Source: an uncultured Roseobacter sp. (GTDB lineage: Bacteria; Pseudomonadota; Alphaproteobacteria; Rhodobacterales; Rhodobacteraceae). Taken from it: DNA of 64,000 nucleotides. Shown here in pieces: positions 44,832-52,620 of this stretch. The notes beneath the pieces were generated by a model. That model was not told the DNA's origin, ran no database searches, and saw only the letters and a list, made by a program, of their open reading frames with translations. The position numbers and the translations under genes are program-made. Every line of letters begins with the position of its first letter. Positions within the stretch are counted from its first letter, which is position 1. The DNA is taken from the NCBI RefSeq assembly GCF_947493125.1, contig NZ_CANLQB010000001.1:124001-188000 (forward strand). The letters are read 5' to 3'.

Positions 44832-45068
44832 TTACTTGGCCGCGAAGTTTTCGGCTGCCTCCAGTGCGATGCCGCGGATCATCGACCGGCTGAGGCCCAG
44901 GTCGTTCAATTCGCGCTCGCCCAGGGCGGCCAATTCGGTGTAGGTCTGCCGGTACACGCGGTGCTTGGCATAGCGGGCCTTCGCAGCGTTCAGCAGGTTT
45001 GCGGTGGCGACCAGCGCCCGTTCGATCAGGCTGCCGGATGCGGTGTGTGTTTGTGTGTAATAGGCCAT
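44832..45068 (-). CDS. DUF1127 small protein (CcaF1-like)
   Basis: 78 residues with the C-terminal DUF1127 signature: YRQTYTELAALGERELNDLGLSRSMIRGIALEAA. The N-terminus has a helical LIERALVATANLLNAAKARYAKHRVY segment. DUF1127 proteins are small basic RNA-associated proteins. The Rhodobacter homologue CcaF1 is encoded immediately upstream of the CcsR small RNAs and affects their maturation. The same order occurs here, with three two-hairpin RNAs directly downstream on the same strand. GAGG lies about 10 bases before the ATG. Stress-responsive (RpoH-type) expression is known in Rhodobacter but I could not identify that promoter confidently here. Confidence 0.88.
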   Translation of the reverse strand: MAYYTQTHTASGSLIERALVATANLLNAAKARYAKHRVYRQTYTELAALGERELNDLGLSRSMIRGIALEAAENFAAK

Positions 45069-45154
45069 GTACGTTGCCTCTTCGTTACCAGTCTCACTTG
45101 CTTGTGGCCTTTATGTAGGAAGATGCTGCAGCTGCACAATAGCCGCCATTACAA

Positions 45155-45169
45155 TGCTGCCATGCAGCA
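45155..45169. promoter_or_regulatory. Palindrome upstream of the DUF1127 gene
   Basis: TGCTGC-CAT-GCAGCA is a perfect 15-bp inverted repeat 87 bases upstream of the DUF1127 start and 124 bases upstream of the divergent mrp gene. Candidate operator or 5'-leader hairpin; nothing more can be inferred. Confidence 0.4.
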
Positions 45170-45292
45170 AACGCATGGGCGCCCTAGCGTAAATTTATGC
45201 GTGTTGCTATAGGGTTAAGCAGCTGGAGACCCTATTTACTGTTAGCGGAAACAGGCGCTTAGCAAAGTGGCGCGGATGAGGAGAAATTGAGC

Positions 45293-46366
45293 ATGTCTGT
45301 GACGAAAGCCGAAGTTGAGGCCGCGCTCGCCCGCGTGGCCCTGCCGGACGGAAAAAGCCTCATTGCGCATGATTTGATTCGAGCGCTCACCATAGACGGC
45401 GGCACCGTGCGCTTCGTGATCGAAGCGCCCAGCCCCGAGGTCGCGCGCCAGATGGGTCCGCTGCGCGATGCTGCCGAGCAGGTGGTCAGAGAGCTGCCGG
45501 GGGTCGAGACAGCACATGTGGCGCTCACCGCCCACGGCCCGGCCGAGACGAAGCCCGCGCCCCCCAGCCTCAAGATCGGCGGGCATCCGAAACCGCAGGC
45601 GGGGCCGACCAAGCCCACCGGCGTGAAACGCATCCTTGCCATCGGCTCCGGCAAGGGCGGCGTGGGCAAATCGACCGTGTCGTCGAACCTCGCGGTGGCG
45701 CTGGCCAAGGCGGGTCGCAAGGTCGGCCTGCTCGATGCCGATATATACGGCCCCAGCCAGCCGCGCATGATGGGCGTGAACAAGCGCCCCGCCAGCCCCG
45801 ACGGCAAGACGATCATTCCCCTGCACGCCCATGGGGTCACGCTCATGTCCATCGGCTTCATGCTGGAGGAGGGCAAGGCGGTGGTCTGGCGCGGGCCGAT
45901 GCTGATGGGCGCGCTGCAACAGATGCTGGGGCAGGTGGAGTGGGGCGAGCTCGACGTGCTGCTGGTCGACTTGCCCCCCGGCACCGGCGACGTGCAGCTC
46001 ACGCTCTGCACCAAATCCGAGCTCACCGGCGCCATCGTCGTCTCCACGCCCCAGGATGTGGCGCTGATCGACGCGCGCAAGGCGCTTGATATGTTCGACA
46101 CGCTGAAAACGCCGGTGCTTGGCCTGATCGAGAACATGTCGATGTTCATCTGCCCCGACTGTGGCGCCGAGCATCAGATCTTCGGGCAGGGCGGTGTCGC
46201 GGCGGAGGCACAGAAGCTTGGCGTGCCGCTGCTCGGCGCGCTGCCCATCGACTTGGACACCCGCTTGGCAGGCGATGGCGGCACGCCGGTCGCCGCAGGC
46301 GATGGGCCGATGGCCGAGGCCTATGCCCGCATCGCCCAAGGGCTGATCAAGGGCGGCATGGCCTAG
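45293..46366 (+). CDS. mrp: Mrp/ApbC-family iron-sulfur carrier ATPase
   Basis: A 357-residue P-loop ATPase that carries and transfers Fe-S clusters. The N-terminal MIP18/DUF59-like domain (~1-80) is followed by a linker, a deviant Walker A GKGGVGKST near 122-130, DADIYGPSQPRMMG, and VDLPPGTGDVQLTL. The cluster-binding CPDC motif is at 287-290 (MFICPDCGAEHQIFGQGG). The ATG at 45293 is chosen over the TTG at 45287 because GAGGAG has better spacing. The stop overlaps by four bases the stop of the convergent membrane-protein gene. Confidence 0.95.
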   Translation: MSVTKAEVEAALARVALPDGKSLIAHDLIRALTIDGGTVRFVIEAPSPEVARQMGPLRDAAEQVVRELPGVETAHVALTAHGPAETKPAPPSLKIGGHPKPQAGPTKPTGVKRILAIGSGKGGVGKSTVSSNLAVALAKAGRKVGLLDADIYGPSQPRMMGVNKRPASPDGKTIIPLHAHGVTLMSIGFMLEEGKAVVWRGPMLMGALQQMLGQVEWGELDVLLVDLPPGTGDVQLTLCTKSELTGAIVVSTPQDVALIDARKALDMFDTLKTPVLGLIENMSMFICPDCGAEHQIFGQGGVAAEAQKLGVPLLGALPIDLDTRLAGDGGTPVAAGDGPMAEAYARIAQGLIKGGMA

Positions 46367-47133
46367 CTCAGCGCGCGGCCCTGCACCAGATGGCCGTAAA
46401 GCGTGCTCAGAACGCTCACATAAAGCAGCGCGCTGATCACCAGCTGCGTCACGTCGAAAATCAGCGCATAGCCGGGCAAGGCAGTCGCCAGCCCGATGGC
46501 CAGCTGTTCCATCACCGTGTTCAGTATGGCCAGCAGAACGGCGGTCCAGAAGACATCGCGGGCGATACGCTGCGTCGCCTGCCAGCTGTCCGAATATGTC
46601 ATCGGCTGCCCCATGGCGGCGGCGGGCAGGATCAGGCTGATCCGCAGCAGCACCCAGGAGAGCCCGGTCAGAAAGATCATGAACACGCCCACCGAGGCGA
46701 GCTGGCCCAGGGCAGGCCCGAGCGCCGTGACCAGGATGAGGCTGACGATGCCGACGGCCATGCCTCCACCCAGAGCCAGCACCACCATGATCAGCCCGAT
46801 CATCAGCGCACATCTGAAATAGAGCCCATAGACCGCCGAGCCCGGCCGCATCACCTGCGTCCGCGCGGCTCCTTCGAGCAGCGCATGACGGTGCCACAGG
46901 ATGGCAAAGCTCATCCAGCCGAGCACAAGAACGGCAATGGCCAGGATCAGCAGCGGCACATTCTCAATGGTATCAGAGCCCTCCGGCCCCGCCCCTTGTG
47001 CAAAGCTCAGGAAGAGCAGACCGCCCGCAATCCCATAAAGCAGCGCGCCGGGTGCGATCACCGTCAGCGTTCTGAGAGGTTCGGCCACGATGAGCCGTAT
47101 CGAGCGGCCAAGGATCTGCAGAGGGATATTCAC
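46363..47133 (-). CDS. Integral membrane protein, paralogue of its neighbour
   Basis: About 256 residues with roughly six transmembrane helices. It shares with the next gene the layout and the motifs WHRHALLEG, MRPGSAVYGLYF, LRISLILPAAAMGQPM and SWQAT, ending STLYGHLVQGRALS. Function unknown; the pattern resembles uncharacterised Rhodobacteraceae membrane proteins that sit near mrp. The start is uncertain: GTG at 47133 gives a sensible N-terminus (NIPLQILGRSIRLIVAEPLRTL), but its ribosome site is weak. Confidence 0.75.
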   Translation of the reverse strand: MNIPLQILGRSIRLIVAEPLRTLTVIAPGALLYGIAGGLLFLSFAQGAGPEGSDTIENVPLLILAIAVLVLGWMSFAILWHRHALLEGAARTQVMRPGSAVYGLYFRCALMIGLIMVVLALGGGMAVGIVSLILVTALGPALGQLASVGVFMIFLTGLSWVLLRISLILPAAAMGQPMTYSDSWQATQRIARDVFWTAVLLAILNTVMEQLAIGLATALPGYALIFDVTQLVISALLYVSVLSTLYGHLVQGRALS

Positions 47134-47237
47134 GGGACCACATCTGACACTTGTTACACCACACCCCTCTATGTCGGCATGGCGCGCCGGGCGCAATGCT
47201 TCAGGTCAGAAAGGGTTAACCCTGTTGCGGGCTCGGC

Positions 47238-47999
47238 TCAGCCCAGATCGCGCCCCTCGATCAGATGCGCATAGAGCGTGCTCAGCAGGCTCAGGAACGC
47301 CAGCATCTGCACAAAGCTCAGGCCGAACTCGATCGGAATGGCCCAGAGCGGGAAGGCATGCACCACCGGCGTCAGCGCCACATTCAGCCCGATGCTCAGC
47401 AACCACAGAAGCAGGATCAACCGCAGGATCATGAACTGCGCGGGCCGGGTCGCCTGCCAGCTCCGCAACAGCCCGATCGGCTGGTTGAGCGCCGCCGAGG
47501 GCAGGATCAGACCGAGACGGAAGATCAGCCACATGGAGACCATCACCAGCACCAGCCCCATCAGCAGGCCCGCCACCAGCTGCGCGTTCGAGAAAAAATC
47601 GAAAGCGTAGGTCCCCACCATGCCGACCCCCCAGCCCAGCGGCAGATAGACCGCCAGCACGATCAGCCCGATCAGCACACTATACCCGATATAGCGCCCA
47701 TAGGCGGCGAGCGGCGGGCGCATCACCCCGGCGCGCCGCTCGCCTTGCAACAGCGCATGCCGGTGCCACATCACCGCCACCAGAACCGCCGCCACCAGCG
47801 TCAGCAGAAACTGCAACAGCAGCGCGGTGGAAAACAGCGCATCGGTGTGCAGCGCCCCGCCGGAGAAGATGGCAGGCCCGGTCAGGAAGATGGCGCCCAC
47901 AAAGACCAGCACGCCGGGGGCCACCACCTTCAAGCTTTGCAAAGGGTGCGCAAAGATCAGCCAAAGGCTGTGTTTGAGAATAACAAGATCGGTCTTCAT
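47238..47999 (-). CDS. Integral membrane protein, paralogue of its neighbour
   Basis: 253 residues, about six helices. Aligns by eye with the downstream gene: HPLQSLKVVAPGVLVFVG, WHRHALLQGERRAGVMRP, LIFRLGLILPSAALNQPI, SWQATR and STLYAHLIEGRDLG all have counterparts. The conserved cytoplasmic WHRHALL motif followed by a basic VMRP stretch is the most distinctive feature. Start at ATG 47999 with GGAG upstream; the longer frame to 48095 is rejected. The tandem pair probably arose by duplication and is likely co-transcribed. Function unknown. Confidence 0.78.
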   Translation of the reverse strand: MKTDLVILKHSLWLIFAHPLQSLKVVAPGVLVFVGAIFLTGPAIFSGGALHTDALFSTALLLQFLLTLVAAVLVAVMWHRHALLQGERRAGVMRPPLAAYGRYIGYSVLIGLIVLAVYLPLGWGVGMVGTYAFDFFSNAQLVAGLLMGLVLVMVSMWLIFRLGLILPSAALNQPIGLLRSWQATRPAQFMILRLILLLWLLSIGLNVALTPVVHAFPLWAIPIEFGLSFVQMLAFLSLLSTLYAHLIEGRDLG

Positions 48000-48190
48000 A
48001 CCAGGCTCCACATGAACTGCCCGTGTGGTAGGTCCGGGCCGGGCGCCCCGCAAGCGGCTGCACCGCGGCTCTGCCGGTCTGATATGGGAGATCATGGGAT
48101 ATTTGCCGGATCACGCCCTCTGATCCGGGACGGGATGGGCGAGTGTGCAGGTCCGAATCGCGATTCTGTCCAAATTCTTCTTGATTTTGA

Positions 48191-48205
48191 GAACATATAT
48201 AGAAC
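48191..48205. promoter_or_regulatory. SOS-box-like element without an obvious target
   Basis: GAACATATATAGAAC fits GAAC-N7-GAAC, the complement of the alphaproteobacterial LexA box, with an all-A/T spacer. It is about 190 bases upstream of the minus-strand membrane gene and about 500 bases upstream of mraZ. Random occurrence is possible at this match length. Confidence 0.35.
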
Positions 48206-48600
48206 ATATAGCGGATATGCGCGGCGCTGTACGCTTTCACCAGCAAATCGCCGCTGTGATCAAATTCAATATCTTGGGTATAAGCGGATTTTGCCCTCTA
48301 CAAGTTGATTGGGGATACAGCTGAAACCACAACATATTGTGTTGGTTAACGCGAAAAACAAGATTTAGGAATTTGGTAACTAAAAATCCCTTGCCGTACC
48401 ATGTTTTCCCACGTTATACCTTTTCACATCAGATGAGAACGAGCAGGGGCACCAAACGACCCCACGCACAATAAAAACTCTAGCAGGTTTCATACAGGCA
48501 CCTCGCTTTCATCAGACCAAAGAGATCCGGCGCGCGAGCGAGCAGACATCCCCCCAGGTGGCGCGCGCAGCTGGACTTACCGCCAAGCGCGGAACGAGGA

Positions 48601-48636
48601 CGGCGGGTTGATCAGTGGCAGCAGATCAACCCGCCG
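48601..48636 (+). promoter_or_regulatory. 13-bp perfect hairpin in the mraZ leader
   Basis: CGGCGGGTTGATC (48601-48613) and GATCAACCCGCCG (48624-48636) form a perfect 13-bp stem with a 10-base loop, followed by TTTCGATTT. It ends 66 bases before the mraZ GTG. Could act as an attenuator or partial terminator at the head of the cell division operon, or as an operator. Confidence 0.55.
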
Positions 48637-48702
48637 TTTCGATTTCAAGAGAGGGGGATACGCGCCGGAATTGAAGTGGCGTGACCGGATTGGGATGAGG
48701 CA

Positions 48703-49206
48703 GTGAGCCGCAGGTTCAGAGGCGAAAGCCAGCACAAGGTGGATACGAAGGGGCGGGTGTCCATCCCGGCTTCGTTTCGCCGTGTGATCGAGGCCGCCGA
48801 CCCCAACTGGTCCTCCGGCGACGCCCCCGAGCTGGTCATCGTCTATGGCGATCACCGCCGCAATTACCTGGAATGCTACACGATGGAGGCGATCGACGAG
48901 GTCGACGCCAAGATCGACGCGCTGCCGCGCGGCGCGATGGAGCGCAAGATGCTCCAGCGCCTCTTTCACGGCCAATCCTTCCCCACCTCCATCGACGAGA
49001 CGGGCCGCCTGGTCCTGCCCGCCAAGCTGCGCACCAAGATCGGTCTGGAGGGCGAGGCCTTCTTCATCGCCGCCGGCGACACCTTCCAGATCTGGAAGCC
49101 CGAAACCTATGAGGCCGAGGAGGCCGCCAAGACCGAGGCCTGGCTCGACGATCTGCCCGACGATTTCGATCCGCTCGAATTTCTGGACGCCAAGAAGGGG
49201 GAGTAA
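48703..49206 (+). CDS. mraZ: Transcriptional regulator MraZ
   Basis: A 167-residue protein with two AbrB-like swapped-hairpin domains: HKVDTKGRVSIPASFRRVI near residues 11-30 and ETGRLVLPAKLRTKIGLEGEAFFIAAGDTFQIW near 99-131. MraZ binds the promoter of the division and cell wall cluster and represses it. The start is GTG (48703), preceded by GGATGAGG. A loop insertion (DPNWSSGDAPELVIVYGDHRRNYLECY) and a long acidic C-terminus are typical of alphaproteobacteria. First gene of the cluster. Confidence 0.95.
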   Translation: MSRRFRGESQHKVDTKGRVSIPASFRRVIEAADPNWSSGDAPELVIVYGDHRRNYLECYTMEAIDEVDAKIDALPRGAMERKMLQRLFHGQSFPTSIDETGRLVLPAKLRTKIGLEGEAFFIAAGDTFQIWKPETYEAEEAAKTEAWLDDLPDDFDPLEFLDAKKGE

Positions 49207-49209
49207 GCC

Positions 49210-50190
49210 ATGGCTGCGACAGCCTCCTCTGATGCGCCCGCCCCCCATATCCCCGTCTTGCTGTCCGCCATTCTCAAGGCAGTGGCCCCGGTGCGTGGCA
49301 CCTGGCTCGATGGCACCTTTGGCGCCGGCGGCTACACGCGCGGGCTGCTTGAGGCGGGCGCCGACAGGGTCATCGCGGTCGACCGCGACCCGCTGGCCTT
49401 CGAGATGGCCGCAGACTGGGCAGAAGCCTACGGCGACCGGCTGGTGCAGCAACAGGGCGTCTTTTCGCAGATGGACGACTATGCCGACGCGCTCGATGGT
49501 GTCGTGCTCGATCTCGGCGTCTCTTCGATGCAACTCGACCAGGCCGAGCGTGGGTTCTCCTTCCTGCGCGACGGCCCCCTCGACATGCGCATGAGCCAGG
49601 AGGGCCCCTCGGCGGCGGATATCGTGAACGAGGCTTCGGAAGAGACGATCGCCAACATCCTTTTTCAATACGGCGAAGAGCGCGCCAGCCGTCGTATCGC
49701 CCGCGCCATCATCCGCGCCCGCCCGATCACGGGAACGCTGCATTTGGCCGAGATCATCGAGGGCTGCCTGCCGCGCGCCAAGCCGGGCCAGTCGCACCCT
49801 GCCACCCGCAGTTTTCAGGCGCTGCGCATTGCCGTGAATGACGAGTATGATGAGCTTTTCCAAGGCCTTATGGCTGCCGAACGCGCCCTAGCCCCCGAGG
49901 GTCAACTGGCTGTGGTGACCTTCCACTCCGTCGAGGACCGCATGGTGAAGCGCTTCCTCACCGCGCGCTCAGGCGCGGGTGGCAACGCCAATCGTTACGC
50001 GCCGCAGGCCGAGACCGCGCCGCCCGGCTTCACGCTCAAATCCCGCAAGGCGATCCAACCCGATGCCGCCGAAGTGGCTGCAAACCCCCGCGCGCGCTCG
50101 GCCAAGTTGCGCGTGGCCACCCGCACGGACGCGCCCGCCGCCCCCGTGGACGCAAAAACCCTCGGTATGCCGATTGTGAAAGAGGTCTGA
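49210..50190 (+). CDS. rsmH: 16S rRNA m4C1402 methyltransferase RsmH
   Basis: A 326-residue SAM-dependent enzyme that N4-methylates C1402 of 16S r[52 protein letters not shown] carries the SAM site. The family segments [47 protein letters not shown] and [15 protein letters not shown] are intact. Located four bases after mraZ and before ftsL, the canonical position. Confidence 0.96.
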   Translation: MAATASSDAPAPHIPVLLSAILKAVAPVRGTWLDGTFGAGGYTRGLLEAGADRVIAVDRDPLAFEMAADWAEAYGDRLVQQQGVFSQMDDYADALDGVVLDLGVSSMQLDQAERGFSFLRDGPLDMRMSQEGPSAADIVNEASEETIANILFQYGEERASRRIARAIIRARPITGTLHLAEIIEGCLPRAKPGQSHPATRSFQALRIAVNDEYDELFQGLMAAERALAPEGQLAVVTFHSVEDRMVKRFLTARSGAGGNANRYAPQAETAPPGFTLKSRKAIQPDAAEVAANPRARSAKLRVATRTDAPAAPVDAKTLGMPIVKEV

Positions 50191-50193
50191 CCC

Positions 50194-50544
50194 ATGCGCA
50201 CCGTTCTTTATATTCTCACAACGATGGCCGTGATTGGCCTCGCCTTCTGGGCCTACCGCGAGAATTATGCGACCCAGGCCGCCCTGGCCGACACGCGCGA
50301 CCTGCGTCAGGACATCCGCGCCGCACACGAGCGGCTGGCCGTGCTGCGCGCCGAATGGGCCTATCTCAACCGCCCCGACCGGCTGCGCGATCTGGTCGAG
50401 ATCAACTTCAACCGGCTGGAACTGCTGGAGATGCGCTCCGAGCAGTTCGGGCTGGTGCGCCAGGTGGCCTATCCGCCCGACCCGATCCTGCCGATCACCA
50501 ACCCCGTTGACGTGATCCATATCGAAGACGAGAGCAGCCCATGA
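50194..50544 (+). CDS. ftsL: Cell division protein FtsL
   Basis: A 116-residue bitopic protein: short N-terminus, one transmembrane helix (~5-22, LYILTTMAVIGLAFWAYR), then a periplasmic coiled coil (TQAALADTRDLRQDIRAAHERLAVLRAEWAYLNRPDRLRDL). FtsL recruits and activates FtsW-FtsI with FtsB and FtsQ at the septum. It is identified mainly by position between rsmH and ftsI and by topology, since FtsL sequences diverge. Its stop overlaps the ftsI ATG (ATGA). Confidence 0.9.
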   Translation: MRTVLYILTTMAVIGLAFWAYRENYATQAALADTRDLRQDIRAAHERLAVLRAEWAYLNRPDRLRDLVEINFNRLELLEMRSEQFGLVRQVAYPPDPILPITNPVDVIHIEDESSP

Positions 50545-52325
50545 TCCGCACGCCCCTGCGCCCGCTCGCGCGCATTCTGGATGCCCGCGCCAAGGGCGAA
50601 AACCCCGATGTGATCGAGCGCGAGAACATCCGCATCCGCCACGAGCAGATGCGCGACCAGGCCCGCCAGCGCGCCGAAGGGCGCCTTCTGGTGCTCGGCC
50701 TCGTCTTCGTGGCGGCCTTCAGCGTGATCGGTCTGCGCATGGGGGTGCTCGCCACCGCCGAGCCGATGGAGCCGCGCGCCGAAGCCCCGGGTGCCGTGAT
50801 CCATGCGGGCCGCGCCGACATCGTCGACCGCCACGGGCGCCTTTTGGCCACCAATTTCGAAACCCATTCGCTCTACGCCCAGCCGCCGCAGATGGTCGAC
50901 CCGGCCGCCGCCGCCCGCGGGCTGGCCGAGGTCTTCCCCGATCTCGATGAGAAAGAGCTCTTCGAGGATTTCACCGGCCCCCGCAAATTCATCTGGATCA
51001 AGCGCAAGATCAGCCCCGAACAGATGCAGGCAGTGCATGAGATCGGGGATCCCGGCCTGCTCTTCGGCTCGCGCGACATGCGGCTCTACCCCAACGGGCG
51101 GCTCGCCTCCCACGTGCTGGGCGGCGCGAGCTATGGCCGCGAGGGCGTGCATGCGGCTGAGGTCATCGGCGTCGCCGGCATCGAGAAATACTTCGATGCC
51201 CGGCTGCGCGACCCAGCCAACGGCAACCAGCCGCTGGCGCTCTCACTCGACCTCACCGTGCAGGCCGCCGCCGAGCGCGTGCTCGCGGGCGGCATGATGC
51301 TGATGAACGCCAAGGGTGCCACCTCCATCCTGATGGATGTGCAGACCGGCGAGGTGGTCAGCGTCGTCTCGCTGCCGAACTTCGACCCCAACGACCGCCC
51401 GCGCCCCGCGGTCAAGGGCGACCCGTCCGACAGCCCGCTCTTCAACCGCTCGGTGCAGGGCGTCTATGAGCTCGGCTCGACCTTCAAGATCTTCACCGTC
51501 GCCCAGGCGATGGACCTCGGCCTCGTGAACCCCGGCACGGTGATCGACACCAAGGGCCCGCTGCGCTGGGGCAAGCACCGCATTCGCGATTTCCGCTTTT
51601 ACGGCAATGAGATGACGGTCTCCAAGGTGATCGAGAAGAGCTCCAACATCGGCACTGCGCGCATCGCCCAGCAGATCGGCGCCGCGCGCCAGCGTGCCTT
51701 CCTGAAGGAGCTGGGCATGCTCGACACCACCGGCTTCGAGATCGTCGAGGCCGCGACCGGCAAACCGCTGATGCCGAAAAACTGGTCTGAAATCAGCACG
51801 ATGACCATCTCCTACGGCCACGGGCTCTCGACCTCGCCGATGCATCTCGCCGCAGGCTACGCTGCCATCGCCAATGGCGGGTACAGGGTGAAACCCACGA
51901 TCCTGAAGCAGGACGGCCCGCAACTGGGCCCGCGCGTCTTCTCCGAGCAGGCCTCCCGCGCCGCGCGCAAGATGCTGCGCCGCGTGGTCACCGATGGCAC
52001 CGCCAGCTTCGGCGATGTGGCGGGCTATGCGGTGGGCGGCAAGACCGGCACCGCGGATAAGCCGCGTCGTCGCGGCGGCGGATACTACGAGGACAAGGTC
52101 ATCGCCACCTTCGCCTCGATCTTCCCCGCGCATGATCCGAAATACGTGCTGATCGTGACGCTGGACGAGCCCGTGGACACCATCGGAAAGGAGCCGCGCC
52201 GCACCGCGGGCTGGACAGCCGTGCCCGTCGCCGCCGAGATGATCAAACGCGTAGCCCCCCTGCTGGGTCTGCGCCCGACCGTTGAACCTGTGGAATTGAC
52301 CGATATAAAGCTGGCGAACAACTAG
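50541..52325 (+). CDS. ftsI: Septal peptidoglycan transpeptidase FtsI (PBP3)
   Basis: A 594-residue class B penicillin-binding protein that cross-links septal peptidoglycan together with FtsW. Cytoplasmic tail, one N-terminal membrane helix (~50-68, GRLLVLGLVFVAAFSVIGLRMG), pedestal domain (RADIVDRHGRLLATN), then the transpeptidase domain with S313-T-F-K316, S367-S-N369 and K501-T-G503. Full length, all catalytic motifs present. Followed by ~295 bases that contain a two-hairpin repeat before murE. Confidence 0.97.
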   Translation: MIRTPLRPLARILDARAKGENPDVIERENIRIRHEQMRDQARQRAEGRLLVLGLVFVAAFSVIGLRMGVLATAEPMEPRAEAPGAVIHAGRADIVDRHGRLLATNFETHSLYAQPPQMVDPAAAARGLAEVFPDLDEKELFEDFTGPRKFIWIKRKISPEQMQAVHEIGDPGLLFGSRDMRLYPNGRLASHVLGGASYGREGVHAAEVIGVAGIEKYFDARLRDPANGNQPLALSLDLTVQAAAERVLAGGMMLMNAKGATSILMDVQTGEVVSVVSLPNFDPNDRPRPAVKGDPSDSPLFNRSVQGVYELGSTFKIFTVAQAMDLGLVNPGTVIDTKGPLRWGKHRIRDFRFYGNEMTVSKVIEKSSNIGTARIAQQIGAARQRAFLKELGMLDTTGFEIVEAATGKPLMPKNWSEISTMTISYGHGLSTSPMHLAAGYAAIANGGYRVKPTILKQDGPQLGPRVFSEQASRAARKMLRRVVTDGTASFGDVAGYAVGGKTGTADKPRRRGGGYYEDKVIATFASIFPAHDPKYVLIVTLDEPVDTIGKEPRRTAGWTAVPVAAEMIKRVAPLLGLRPTVEPVELTDIKLANN

Positions 52326-52504
52326 AGCACGAGCCTGACGATATGCCTCGAACCGCTGATCTGGTTTGCCCTGCGGGTACAGCGGGGCGGCGTCTCCTTC
52401 CTAAGGGGAGAGTGGGGGGATGCCGTTTGGCGCGGCGTCCCGAAAACCCGCAAGGGGCGTGCATCGCGGTGAGGGCAGCGTCCGTCCGCGGGCGTCACGC
52501 TGAA

Positions 52505-52555
52505 AGCGCCCGCCCGGGGGGGCGGACGGGCGCTGCCCGGCGGTGCCCGCCGGGC
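52505..52555 (+). repeat. GC-rich two-hairpin intergenic repeat, copy B
   Basis: First hairpin AGCGCCCG...CGGGCGCT (52505-52534), then the conserved second hairpin with arms GCCCGGCGG/CCGCCGGGC (52535-52555). It sits between ftsI and murE. It also creates a spurious upstream ATG in the murE frame, which argues for the internal murE start. Confidence 0.7.
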
Positions 52556-52620
52556 GGGACATATCTGCGGGCCTCCGAGGCGTTCTCGCAAGGGTCGTCA
52601 CCCCGCCGGAAGGCGCGCCC

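Larger units (their letters stand above)
48000..48702. other. Long divergent intergenic region before mraZ
   Basis: About 700 bases, the A/T-richest part of the window, with no supportable gene. It holds a GAAC-N7-GAAC element (48191-48205), promoter-like A/T-rich tracts around 48330-48480, and a 13-bp hairpin at 48601-48636. Presumably it carries the promoter of the division and cell wall cluster and that of the divergent membrane-protein pair. A 35-codon frame at 48217 lacks a ribosome site. Confidence 0.55.

Noticed and set aside
48217-48324. 35-codon frame downstream of the SOS-box-like element
   Set aside because: No ribosome site and no sign of coding bias.
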